Positions 25,809 to 34,058 of a DNA stretch of 64,000 bases are shown piece after piece; the stretch's first letter is position 1, and each line of letters starts with the position of its first letter. The stretch covers positions 1 to 64,000 of the forward strand of contig UCII01000011.1 in assembly GCA_900472485.1 (NCBI GenBank), given 5' to 3'. The position numbers and the translations under genes were made by a program. This DNA comes from Hyphomicrobiales bacterium (GTDB lineage: Bacteria > Pseudomonadota > Alphaproteobacteria > Rhizobiales > Rhizobiaceae). The notes under the pieces are model-generated. The model was not told where the DNA came from and searched no databases. It saw nothing but the letters and a program-made list of their open reading frames with translations.

Positions 25809-25954
25809 TTCACCAGCTTTACATAGCAAGGCCGGTAGGTCTCCGTACCGCAGCCGCCACCGACGGCTTGCGCCGGCGTAATCGTGTTTTGGATGGCGAT
25901 TGCCGCGAGCGCGACGGCGATGATTGTCAAAACAGTTTTGGTATATTTGTCCAT
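25805..25954 (-). CDS. Small exported or membrane protein, 49 residues
   Basis: The frame encodes a basic N-terminus (MDKYTK), a hydrophobic segment (TVLTIIAVALAAIAIQ, about residues 7-22) and a short tail with AQA, GGG and two cysteines (C35 and C43). The ribosome binding site AGGGGA lies 6 bases before the ATG, supporting translation. The tail reads VGGGCGTETYRPC, which could be a mature peptide after cleavage at AQA or remain anchored with the tail outside. I recall similar short hydrophobic proteins in rhizobia and bradyrhizobia without a known role. Confidence 0.72.
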   Translation of the reverse strand: MDKYTKTVLTIIAVALAAIAIQNTITPAQAVGGGCGTETYRPCYVKLVN

Positions 25955-26156
25955 GAGTTTCCCCTAATAATAGAATGGCTGGCGGTATGCATCTTAAAAT
26001 TGCCTTTCTGAATGCCAGCTGAATATCTATGCTTAAGGTTGTGTCCTGATGTCATCCGACACCATTGGATCGACAGCCCAAAACAGGTACCCTCTTCGAC
26101 TTTGATCGCACCCTGCGCTTGCATCGTTACCCGCCTGCGGGCATTCTCGCGCCGAT

Positions 26157-27245
26157 ATGGCGGAGCGGAATGATTTGTCGAAGGTGCAGGGATCGGCGGT
26201 AGGACGCGGCTTGCGTCGCGAAGTAGGTCAGCGCGTGACCTTGCGGACCGTGGCTACGGCTCTCGGTCTTTCGGTTACGACAGTCAGCCGTGCTCTCAAG
26301 GAAGGCCCGGAGGTCAATCGCGAGACCATCGAACTGGTCAAGCGCGTTGCGGGCGAGCTTGGCTATCGTCCGAATCTCGGCGGCATCAATCTGCGCACCG
26401 GTAAAACGCATGCCATCGGCATCGTGCTGCCTTTCGGGCGCGAGGGCGAGATGAACATTGTCGTTGCCTCGTTGATCGAAGGCGCTTCGCGCTATATGAA
26501 GGCACGAGGGTACCGAACGACAATCGTCCCGCAGCTCCAGGCAGATGATCCACTCGCGACGGTGCGCGATATCGTCGAGGAGGGATCGGTCGACGGCATC
26601 ATCATTACGCACACGACCCCGCAGGACGATCGCGTCAAATATCTGCTCGAGGTCGGCATGCCCTTTGTCACCTTCGGGCGGACGGAGCTCTTGAGCGTTC
26701 ATCCGAGCATCGATCTCGATCATGAAATGATCGGAGCGGAGGCTGCACGCCTTCTGCTTGATGCGGGCCACCACAAGCCGCTGTTGATCGCGCCCAGCCA
26801 GCAATTCACCTACAGCCTGCAATTCGTAAGGGGCTGGCGCAGGACTTTTGCCGAGCGTCACCTCGACCTGCCTGATGATAGCATCCATTTCACCACGGCC
26901 ACACCCGACAATGGTCGCGGGATGGCAAAGCATATAGCAGCGCAGAATCCCACGGCGACGGCCGCCTTCATCGCGAGCGAGGAGGCGGCTCTCGGTTTTC
27001 TTGCGGGCCTGCGCGATGCCGGGCGGCAGGCCGGCAAGGATTTCGCGCTGATTACCTATGGCGGCACCGCACTGCCCGATTTCTTCAACCCGCCTTTGAG
27101 TACCTTCCACTATTCGAACCACGCCATAGGCGAGCGATTGGCCGCCTTCCTGCATCGGGCGATCGGCGGCGAAAATCCGGCCGATTTGCACGAAGTCGTC
27201 CGCGCCGCCTTCGTCGATCATCAAAGCCAGTTACGCCATGCCTGA
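26157..27245 (+). CDS. LacI-family transcriptional regulator of the adjacent sugar operon
   Basis: This 362-residue repressor has a helix-turn-helix VTLRTVATALGLSVTTVSRALKEGPEVNRETIELVKRVAGELGYRPN after a ~25-residue basic tail. A periplasmic-binding-like sensor follows, starting KTHAIGIVLPF, with VDGIIITHTTPQDDRV and FIASEEAALGFLAGLRDAG. It is followed by two copies of a GTAACGTTAC palindrome, the classical form of LacI-type operators, before the sugar isomerase/dehydrogenase/ABC operon. The inducer is probably a sugar or sugar derivative taken up by that operon. Confidence 0.92.
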   Translation: MAERNDLSKVQGSAVGRGLRREVGQRVTLRTVATALGLSVTTVSRALKEGPEVNRETIELVKRVAGELGYRPNLGGINLRTGKTHAIGIVLPFGREGEMNIVVASLIEGASRYMKARGYRTTIVPQLQADDPLATVRDIVEEGSVDGIIITHTTPQDDRVKYLLEVGMPFVTFGRTELLSVHPSIDLDHEMIGAEAARLLLDAGHHKPLLIAPSQQFTYSLQFVRGWRRTFAERHLDLPDDSIHFTTATPDNGRGMAKHIAAQNPTATAAFIASEEAALGFLAGLRDAGRQAGKDFALITYGGTALPDFFNPPLSTFHYSNHAIGERLAAFLHRAIGGENPADLHEVVRAAFVDHQSQLRHA

Positions 27246-27286
27246 AGAATGTTGCGGCTTGCAAGATGAGCATATGCTGAGAAGAT

Positions 27287-27304
27287 ATTCGTAACGTTAC
27301 GAAT
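27287..27304. promoter_or_regulatory. LacI-type operator O1
   Basis: ATTCGTAACGTTACGAAT is a perfect 18-bp palindrome 41 bases after the regulator stop. Its centre is 87 bp from that of the second site, about eight helical turns, suited to repressor looping. Confidence 0.82.
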
Positions 27305-27350
27305 TTCTAGATTGAACGGCGTCGAGCATTTTTTTGGCGAAAATAGTCGA

Positions 27351-27378
27351 TTGACAGCCTCCATCTTTTCCATAATCG
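27351..27378 (+). promoter_or_regulatory. Promoter of the LacI-controlled sugar operon
   Basis: TTGACA at 27351-27356 and TAATCG at 27373-27378 are separated by 16 bases. The -10 box overlaps operator O2 (27376-27389), so repressor binding would exclude polymerase. Confidence 0.65.
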
Positions 27379-27389
27379 TAACGTTACGA
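27376..27389. promoter_or_regulatory. LacI-type operator O2
   Basis: TCGTAACGTTACGA is a perfect 14-bp palindrome sharing its core with O1 and overlapping the -10 region of the operon promoter. Confidence 0.82.
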
Positions 27390-27488
27390 ATTGTCGATTT
27401 TGAGCGAGGAGGCTCATCGGCAAGGCACATTTGCTCAGGCGTGGAGGCCTCACCGTGAGCGGCTCTACGCATTGCAAGGGAGGATGAC

Positions 27489-28418
27489 GTGAGCGACGGA
27501 TCGCTTTTTTTCGGATCGCCTATTTGGACTTTCAATTGGAACCCGCCATATCAGGCGCCGTTGCGGCGGCTCGCCGCGACGGGCTGCAAGGGCTTTGAAC
27601 TCACCGCCTGGTCGGTGGACATGCTGAGCTATTACACACCCGAAACCGTCCGCGAGTTGAAGCAGATTGCTGACGGAGAGGGGCTGGTGCTCACCAATTT
27701 CTTCTTCAATCTGCCCTTCAGCCGTGTCGCAGGCGCTGCCGTATCGACGGTTGATCTCGAAGGCTACAAGCGCGGCATGGATGTCGCGGCAGCGATCGGC
27801 ACGCCGATCGTCACCAGCATGACGCCCTATCCGTTTCAATCCGAGGTCAAGCCGATCCTGCAGAGGCCGATCTCGCAGGAGTGGGGCGCGGCGGTCGAAC
27901 CGCAATGGGATTGGACGGGTGAGTATAATGCCGTGGTCGAGGGTTTTGCCCGAGCTTGCGAGATTGCCGCTGCTGGGGATCTCAAGGTCGCGATCGAGCC
28001 GCATCCCTATCGCTGGGTCAGCTCCGGTCAAGGCATGCTGCGGCTGATCGAGCGTACTGGTGCCGCCAATCTCGGCCTGAATTTCGATCCGAGCCATCTC
28101 TTTCCGGCCGGCGACATGCCGCATTACGTCGTTCTGGCGCTCGGCGATCGGATCTTCAATACGCATTTTTCCGATAACGAAGGGCACACCAACGCCCATT
28201 GGCGCCCCGGGCGCGGCAAGATCGATTGGAAGGCGATTTTCGCGGCACTCAAGACCATCGGCTATTCCGGCCCGATCACGCTGGAGCTGGAAGATGCGCC
28301 GGGTGCATCGCATTGGACCCATTTCCGCGAAGCGATGCCGGAATTCGACGACGAGATGCGGCGCGGCATGAACTATCTGCGCGCCGCCGCTGCCGAACTC
28401 GATATCACCATTTCCTAA
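27489..28418 (+). CDS. Sugar phosphate isomerase/epimerase family protein
   Basis: This 309-residue xylose-isomerase-like TIM barrel shows the metal-site pattern: VAIEPHPYRW (Glu), LNFDPSHLF (Asp and His), IFNTHFSDNEG (His and Asp) and a final Glu in ITLELED. The start is GTG 27489 preceded by GGGAGGA. It opens the LacI-controlled operon and is followed 10 bases later by a Gfo/Idh dehydrogenase. This pairing is known from 3-keto-glycoside pathways, in which the dehydrogenase oxidises a sugar carbon and the isomerase-like protein epimerises or eliminates; that assignment here is inference. Confidence 0.87.
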   Translation: MSDGSLFFGSPIWTFNWNPPYQAPLRRLAATGCKGFELTAWSVDMLSYYTPETVRELKQIADGEGLVLTNFFFNLPFSRVAGAAVSTVDLEGYKRGMDVAAAIGTPIVTSMTPYPFQSEVKPILQRPISQEWGAAVEPQWDWTGEYNAVVEGFARACEIAAAGDLKVAIEPHPYRWVSSGQGMLRLIERTGAANLGLNFDPSHLFPAGDMPHYVVLALGDRIFNTHFSDNEGHTNAHWRPGRGKIDWKAIFAALKTIGYSGPITLELEDAPGASHWTHFREAMPEFDDEMRRGMNYLRAAAAELDITIS

Positions 28419-28428
28419 AGGCAAGCCA

Positions 28429-29562
28429 ATGAACAACGAACCCATGAAAGTCGGCATTGTCGGCGCCGGCAATATCAGTGCCACCTATGTCGCGACCCTC
28501 CATATGTTTGATTTCATTCGCGTGAAGTCTGTTTACGATCTTTATCAGGAGCCTGCCCGTAAGCTCGCCGAGCAGTTCGGTATAGAGGCCGTTGCGCTCG
28601 ATACGATGCTTTCCGATCCGGAAATCGGCCTCATCATCAACCTGACGACGCCGGTCTCGCATTATGCCATCAGCAAGAAGGCGCTGCTTGCCGGCAAGCA
28701 TGTCTATTCGGAGAAGCCGCTTGGCGTCTCCGTGGCCGAGGCGCAGGAGTTGATAGCGATCGCGCGAGCAGGGGACCTGCGGCTCGGTTGCGCTCCCGAC
28801 ACCTTCCTCGGTGGCGGTCACCAGTTGACACGGCGTTTGCTCGATGAAGGGCGCATCGGCAAGACGATCTCGGCCACCGCCATGCTGCTGTTGCCTGGTC
28901 ATGAGCATTGGCATCCCAACCCAGCCTTCTTCTATGGCCGCGGTGGCGGGCCGATGCTCGATGTCGGTCCGTACTACGTGACGAACCTCATCGCCTTGCT
29001 CGGCCCCGTGCGCGAGATCTTGGGCACTGCGAAGATCACCCGCATCGAACGCACGGTGAAGACCGATCCGCGCCGAGGCGAGACGATCAAGGTACTGGTG
29101 CCGACCCATCTGACTGGTGTTATGGAGTTTCATAGCGGTGCGACTGTCACTGTTGCCACCAGCTTCGATGTCATCAAGCACAAGCACAATCAGATCGAGC
29201 TTTACGGCTCGGAAGGCACTATGGTGACGCCGGATCCGAACAATTTCAGCGGCAAGGTCGAGATATTCCGCGACGGCGACGATGCGTGGAGGGAGATCCC
29301 CGTCGATCACCCTTATACGGAAGGTGTGCCAGGTCATCTCGGTCTGCGCGGATTGGGCGCGGCGGAGATGGTGGATTCCCTTCGCTCGGGACGTCAGCAT
29401 CGGGTATCGTCGGAACTGGCTTTCCACGCCCTTGAGGTGATGACGGCATTCGAGCGTTCGGCGCAATCGCGTTCGGTGGTTGCAATCCACAGTAGTTGCG
29501 GTCGCCCTGATCCGATACCGCGCGCAATAAATGAGGGACGTTTCTCATTGAGTGCGCTATAG
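28429..29562 (+). CDS. Gfo/Idh/MocA family oxidoreductase
   Basis: The protein (377 residues) begins MKVGIVGAGNISATYV, an NAD(P)-binding motif, and carries the family signature AGKHVYSEKPLGVSVAEAQEL. The substrate domain includes GGGPMLDVGPYYVTNLIALLG, with DVGPYY in place of the more common D-x-G-x-H. The start ATG 28429 gives MNNEPMKVG; ATG 28444 is an alternative. It probably oxidises the sugar imported by the ABC system encoded just downstream. Substrate unknown. Confidence 0.87.
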   Translation: MNNEPMKVGIVGAGNISATYVATLHMFDFIRVKSVYDLYQEPARKLAEQFGIEAVALDTMLSDPEIGLIINLTTPVSHYAISKKALLAGKHVYSEKPLGVSVAEAQELIAIARAGDLRLGCAPDTFLGGGHQLTRRLLDEGRIGKTISATAMLLLPGHEHWHPNPAFFYGRGGGPMLDVGPYYVTNLIALLGPVREILGTAKITRIERTVKTDPRRGETIKVLVPTHLTGVMEFHSGATVTVATSFDVIKHKHNQIELYGSEGTMVTPDPNNFSGKVEIFRDGDDAWREIPVDHPYTEGVPGHLGLRGLGAAEMVDSLRSGRQHRVSSELAFHALEVMTAFERSAQSRSVVAIHSSCGRPDPIPRAINEGRFSLSAL

Positions 29563-29607
29563 AGTTGAGAAAATGCGGTCCTTTTGGACTGCGGGCTTGA
29601 CGAATGG

Positions 29608-29629
29608 GCAATGCCTGAGGAAGCATTGC
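29608..29629 (+). other. Intercistronic hairpin before the binding-protein gene
   Basis: GCAATGC (29608-29614) and GCATTGC (29623-29629) form a perfect 7-bp stem with an 8-base loop in the 197-base gap between the dehydrogenase and binding-protein genes. It may mark an mRNA processing point; a second promoter in this gap is possible but no clear boxes are seen. Confidence 0.5.
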
Positions 29630-29759
29630 TCACTTGCTGCGGGGAACGGAGGCCCTGCCGTACGGTTTTGGAGGATCAGGAAATTCGGCATCCGATGTCT
29701 GGAGACGGCGGCGGCTGAAGAAAGGCGTTTGAAGAACGTCGTCAAAGGAGGAGGAACGC

Positions 29760-31007
29760 ATGCGCAAATTGATGATGGCATTGGTCGGCGCCACGGCGCT
29801 GGTCGCGGCGAGCGTGACCGGCGCTCTAGCCGAAGGCAAGAAGGCCGAAGTTCTGCATTGGTGGACTTCGGGCGGTGAAGCCGCAGCCGTGAAGGAACTG
29901 GCCAAAGCCTTCAACGCTGCGGGCGGCGAATGGGTGGATACCGCGATTGCCGGCTCCGGCTCGACGGCTCGCCCGATCGGCATCAACCGTATCATCGGCG
30001 GCAATCCGCCGACGGCCATGCAGTTCAACACCGGCACGCAGATGAACGAACTGGCCCAGCAGGGCCTGCTGCGGCCGCTCGACGACCTCGCCAAGGAGCA
30101 GGATTGGAAATCGGTTCTGACGCCATCTTTCTATCAGGCCATCCAGTTCCAGGATCATATCTACGGCGCTCCCATCAACGACCATGGCCAGAACTGGGTC
30201 TTCTATTCCAAGGCCGTCTTCACCAAGGCCGGCGTGACGGAAGAGCCGAAGACCTGGGATGAAATGTTTGCCGCGCTCGACAAGATCAAGGCCGCCGGCC
30301 TGATCCCGGTCGCCGTCGGCGGCCAGCCCTGGCAGCTGCAGTCGATGTTCAACGCCATCCTGCTCGGCGAAGGCGGCAAGGATCTCTATGCCAAGGTCTG
30401 GAAGGATCTCGACACGGATGCCGTCAAGTCCGACAAGTTCAAGCATGTGGCGGAAGTCTTCGCCAAGCTGCGCAACTATCAGGACCCTGGCAGCCCGAAC
30501 CGCGACTGGAACGTCGCGACCGGCATGCTGATCGACGGCAAGGCGGGCATCCAGTTCATGGGCGACTGGGCCAAGGGTGAGTTCATCCATGCCGGCCTCG
30601 TTGCCGACAAGGATTTCGGCTGCATTCTCGGGCCTGGCGAATCCAACTTCATGATGGGCGGCGACATCTTCGTCTTCCCTGTCCTTAAGGATAAGACGGC
30701 GACCGACGCCCAGACCCTGCTCGCAACGGTCATCATGTCGAAGGAAGGCCAGCTTGCCTTCAACTCCAAGAAGGGTTCGGTACCCGTGCGTCTCGACGTC
30801 GATACGTCGAAGCTCGACGCCTGCGCCCAGAAGGGCCTGAACGCGCTCAAGGATCCGAGCCGCCAGATCCTGGCGCCCGACGTGCTTACGGCTCAGGACA
30901 TCGTCCAGACGGAACAGGATCTGGTCGCCCAATACTGGACAACGCCCAGCATGACGGCCGACCAGTTCGCCGAGCAGTTTGCGCAGGTGATTGAACAGGC
31001 GAAGTAA
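29760..31007 (+). CDS. Sugar ABC transporter periplasmic binding protein (CUT1, GtsA-like)
   Basis: A Sec signal (MRKLMMALVGATALVAASVTGALA) precedes a type II binding fold starting AEVLHWWTSGGEAAAVKELAKAF. The next segment, GNPPTAMQFNTGTQMNELAQQGLLRPLDDLAKEQ, resembles glucose/mannose-binding GtsA proteins of pseudomonads. Length 415 is normal. GGAGGAGGAAC precedes ATG 29760. Downstream come two permeases and an ATPase. The sugar could be glucose-like, but the two upstream enzymes argue for a modified sugar or glycoside. Confidence 0.9.
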   Translation: MRKLMMALVGATALVAASVTGALAEGKKAEVLHWWTSGGEAAAVKELAKAFNAAGGEWVDTAIAGSGSTARPIGINRIIGGNPPTAMQFNTGTQMNELAQQGLLRPLDDLAKEQDWKSVLTPSFYQAIQFQDHIYGAPINDHGQNWVFYSKAVFTKAGVTEEPKTWDEMFAALDKIKAAGLIPVAVGGQPWQLQSMFNAILLGEGGKDLYAKVWKDLDTDAVKSDKFKHVAEVFAKLRNYQDPGSPNRDWNVATGMLIDGKAGIQFMGDWAKGEFIHAGLVADKDFGCILGPGESNFMMGGDIFVFPVLKDKTATDAQTLLATVIMSKEGQLAFNSKKGSVPVRLDVDTSKLDACAQKGLNALKDPSRQILAPDVLTAQDIVQTEQDLVAQYWTTPSMTADQFAEQFAQVIEQAK

Positions 31008-31081
31008 GCTTCGATCGACATCCATGCGGCGGCAGGCATCCCTGCCGCCGGCTTCCATGAATGCTGAGGAGGAGCGCGTCC

Positions 31082-32020
31082 GTGAGTACCCCAGACACGA
31101 ATGCCGCCGCTGTGCCAGCGGTCGCCACGCCTGCGAGCGTCAGCCGCAGGAAGATTCATTTTTCACCCTATGTAGCCCTGTTCCCGGCTTTCGCCATTGT
31201 GCTTCTGGCTTATGTCGTCACTGTCGTGTGGAACATCTGGATATCGTTTACGGACAGCAAGGTGCTGCCGGTCAACATTTTCGTCGGCACGAAGCAGTAT
31301 GAGCGGTTGTTTTCGACGGCGCGCTGGCTGCTGTCGCTACAGAACGTCGTCGTCTTCGGTATTCTGTTCATCGCGGGCTGCCTGATCCTCGGCTTTCTTC
31401 TAGCCGTCGCGCTCGACCAGAAGGTCCGTTTCGAAAACACCTTCCGGACGATCTTTCTCTACCCCTTCGCGATGTCCTTCATCGTCACCGGGCTGGTCTG
31501 GCAGTGGATCATGAACCCGACGCTCGGCTTGCAGAAGGTTGCCGACAGCATCGGCTTTACCTGGTTTCGCTTCGATTGGATCGTCCAGAGCGATCTTGCG
31601 CTCTATGTCATCGTGCTTGCCGGTGTCTGGCAATCTTCTGGCCTCGTCATGGCGATCATGCTCGCGGGTCTGCGCGGCGTCGACCGGGAATTATGGAAGG
31701 CGACGCGCATCGACGGCATACCGAGCTGGCGCGTCTATCTTCATATCGTCATTCCGATCCTGAGACCGACCATCATCACCGCCAGTGTGCTTCTGGCGAT
31801 TGCTGTCGTCAGGGTCTACGAACTGGTGCTGGCGACGACCGGCGGCGGGCCGGGTATCGCGACCGAAGTGCCCGGGAAATTCATCATGGATTACTTGTTC
31901 GGACGCGGCAATATCGGCCTGGCGACGGGAGCATCGACCGTGATGTTCATCACTGTGGTCATCCTAGTGACGCCGTGGCTCTATTACGAATATTTCCGCG
32001 AAAAGCCGAGGGGGAACTGA
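31082..32020 (+). CDS. Sugar ABC transporter permease 1 (MalF/UgpA type)
   Basis: This permease has about six membrane segments and the CUT1 cytoplasmic motif ELWKATRIDGIPSWRVYLHIVIPILRPT (EAA loop). GTG 31082 was chosen because AGGAGGAG lies just upstream; the ATG at 31061 precedes that ribosome binding site. Its TGA overlaps the ATG of the next permease by one base (TGATG), indicating coupled translation. Confidence 0.9.
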   Translation: MSTPDTNAAAVPAVATPASVSRRKIHFSPYVALFPAFAIVLLAYVVTVVWNIWISFTDSKVLPVNIFVGTKQYERLFSTARWLLSLQNVVVFGILFIAGCLILGFLLAVALDQKVRFENTFRTIFLYPFAMSFIVTGLVWQWIMNPTLGLQKVADSIGFTWFRFDWIVQSDLALYVIVLAGVWQSSGLVMAIMLAGLRGVDRELWKATRIDGIPSWRVYLHIVIPILRPTIITASVLLAIAVVRVYELVLATTGGGPGIATEVPGKFIMDYLFGRGNIGLATGASTVMFITVVILVTPWLYYEYFREKPRGN

Positions 32021-32928
32021 TGACGACGCCATCTTCCGTCACTGGTGCCATGCAGGGTCCGACCGGCCGCAAGCCGCAGCATCTGACCCCTGGACGCATC
32101 GGCCTTTATCTCTTTCTCGTCCTTGCGGCACTATTCTTCCTGCTGCCGCTCTATGTGATGCTCGTCACTTCGTTCAAATCCATGCCGGAGATCCGCCAGG
32201 GCAATATCTTCGCCTTTCCGCAGATGTGGACGGCGGATGCCTGGGTGCAGGCATGGAGCACGGCCTGCACCGGGCTTGAATGCGGCGGCATCAGCGTCGG
32301 CTTTTGGAACTCGGTGAAGATCCTCATCCCGAGCATGATCCTGTCGATCCTGATCTCGTCGCTGACCGGCTACGCTCTGTCCTTCTGGCGGGTCAAAGGG
32401 GCAAACGTGCTCTTTGCCATCCTGCTGCTCGGCGCCTTCATCCCCTATCAGGTGTTCATCTATCCGCTGGTTTTGATCTATCGCGACGTCGGCATCTATT
32501 CGACACTACCCTGCATTATCATCACCCACACGGTTTTCGGTCTGCCGGTGCTGACGCTGCTCTTCCGCAACTATTATTCGAGCCTGCCGATGGAACTTTT
32601 CAAGGCGGCTCGCATCGATGGCGCCGGGCTTTGGCAGATCTTCTTCCGGCTGATGATCCCGATGTCGATCCCGATCCTGGTGGTGGCGGCGATCCTGCAG
32701 GTGACCGGCATCTGGAACGACTTCCTCTTCGGTGTCGTTTTCGCCGGCCGGGAGAATTTCCCCATGACCGTGCAGCTCAACAACATCGTCAACTCGACCC
32801 AGGGCGAGAAGCTCTACAACGTCAACATGGCGGCGACCATCCTCACCGCCCTGGTTCCGCTGATCGTCTATTTCGGCTCCGGCCGCTGGTTCGTGCGCGG
32901 CATCACCGCCGGTGCAGTCAAGGGATAG
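32020..32928 (+). CDS. Sugar ABC transporter permease 2 (MalG/UgpE type)
   Basis: The 302-residue protein has a first membrane segment LYLFLVLAALFFLLPLYVMLVTSFKS, typical of MalG-type permeases. The EAA-loop motif reads ELFKAARIDGAGLWQIFFRLMIPMSIPI. The start was set at ATG 32020 within TGATG. A much longer same-frame reading from 31504 crosses the previous permease gene and is not real. It forms the channel with permease 1. Confidence 0.92.
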   Translation: MTTPSSVTGAMQGPTGRKPQHLTPGRIGLYLFLVLAALFFLLPLYVMLVTSFKSMPEIRQGNIFAFPQMWTADAWVQAWSTACTGLECGGISVGFWNSVKILIPSMILSILISSLTGYALSFWRVKGANVLFAILLLGAFIPYQVFIYPLVLIYRDVGIYSTLPCIIITHTVFGLPVLTLLFRNYYSSLPMELFKAARIDGAGLWQIFFRLMIPMSIPILVVAAILQVTGIWNDFLFGVVFAGRENFPMTVQLNNIVNSTQGEKLYNVNMAATILTALVPLIVYFGSGRWFVRGITAGAVKG

Positions 32929-32931
32929 TTC

Positions 32932-34017
32932 ATGGCCAATGTTTCCATTCGCGAACTTGCAATCGATTTCGGCAGCGTCAGCGTCCTGAAATCGCTTAAT
33001 CTCGAAATACAATCCGGCGAGTTCATCGTGCTGCTTGGCCCCTCCGGCTGCGGCAAGTCGACCCTGCTCAACGCGATTGCCGGGCTGACCGATATCACCG
33101 ACGGGCAGATCTGGATCGGCGACAAAAATGTCACTTGGGAGGAGCCGAAGGATCGCGGCATCGGCATGGTGTTCCAGTCCTATGCGCTCTATCCGACGAT
33201 GACGGTCGAAGGAAATCTCTCCTTCGGGCTGCGTATCGCCGGCATGCCAAAGGACGAGATCGCCCAGCGTGTCGACCGCGCCGTGCAGATCCTGCAAATC
33301 GATCCCTTGCGCAAGCGGCGCCCGGGAGAGCTTTCCGGCGGCCAGCGTCAGCGCGTCGCGATCGGCCGCGCCCTGGTGCGCGACGTCGATGTCTTCCTGT
33401 TCGACGAGCCGCTTTCCAACCTCGACGCCAAGCTCAGAACCGAGCTGCGCGTCGAGCTGAAGCGCCTGCATAGCGGCCTCGGCTCCACCATGATCTATGT
33501 GACGCACGACCAGATCGAGGCGCTGACGCTCGCCGATCGCATCGCGGTCATGAGCGGCGGGGTTATCCAGCAATTCGCTACGCCGAAGGAAATCTACCGG
33601 CGCCCGGTCAATCGCTTCGTTGCCGGTTTCGTCGGTTCGCCCTCGATGAACTTCCTGTCAGGGCAGGTGATGAGCAATGACGGCGTTCCGTCCTTCGCAT
33701 TGCCCGACGGCCGTAAGATCGATCTCAACGGGTACGAGTTTTCCGGCACGCCTGGCGAAGGTCGCAAGGCGACGCTTGGCGTCCGGCCCGAGCAGATGCA
33801 GTTCCAGCCCGCAGGCAGCCGGGCCGCGAGCCTGCCCGCAACCTTCACCATCGTCGAGCCCATGGGCTCGGACAATCTGATCTGGGGCCAGGTCGGCAGC
33901 GAGACGCTGTCGGTGCGCATCGATGCCGACGAGGATGTGGCGCTCGACCGAGAGCAGCCGGTTTATTTCCAGCCGGCGCTCGCGTCGTTGTTCGGCGAAG
34001 ACGGGCAGCGGCTATAA
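32932..34017 (+). CDS. Sugar ABC transporter ATP-binding protein (MalK/UgpC type)
   Basis: This 361-residue ATPase has Walker A GPSGCGKST, the Q-loop GMVFQSYALYPTMTV, signature LSGGQRQRVAIGRAL, Walker B VFLFDEPLSNLDAKLR and H-loop YVTHDQIEALTLAD. A C-terminal ~120-residue TOBE-type domain follows (LGVRPEQMQF). It lies 3 bases after permease 2 and ends the operon at a hairpin terminator. Confidence 0.94.
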   Translation: MANVSIRELAIDFGSVSVLKSLNLEIQSGEFIVLLGPSGCGKSTLLNAIAGLTDITDGQIWIGDKNVTWEEPKDRGIGMVFQSYALYPTMTVEGNLSFGLRIAGMPKDEIAQRVDRAVQILQIDPLRKRRPGELSGGQRQRVAIGRALVRDVDVFLFDEPLSNLDAKLRTELRVELKRLHSGLGSTMIYVTHDQIEALTLADRIAVMSGGVIQQFATPKEIYRRPVNRFVAGFVGSPSMNFLSGQVMSNDGVPSFALPDGRKIDLNGYEFSGTPGEGRKATLGVRPEQMQFQPAGSRAASLPATFTIVEPMGSDNLIWGQVGSETLSVRIDADEDVALDREQPVYFQPALASLFGEDGQRL

Positions 34018-34022
34018 GTCAC

Positions 34023-34058
34023 CGTGCCGCGGTTCGACCAGGCGCGCGGCACGATTTT
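34023..34058 (+). terminator. Terminator of the LacI-controlled operon
   Basis: CGTGCCGCG (34023-34031) and CGCGGCACG (34045-34053) form a perfect 9-bp stem followed by ATTTTC. It lies 5 bases after the ATPase stop, and its T-run touches the stop codon of the convergent methyltransferase gene. Confidence 0.75.

Noticed and set aside
31504..32928. Long plus-strand frame suggesting a 474-residue second permease
   Set aside because: Its first part overlaps permease 1 out of frame; the real start is ATG 32020 in the TGATG overlap, matching family length.
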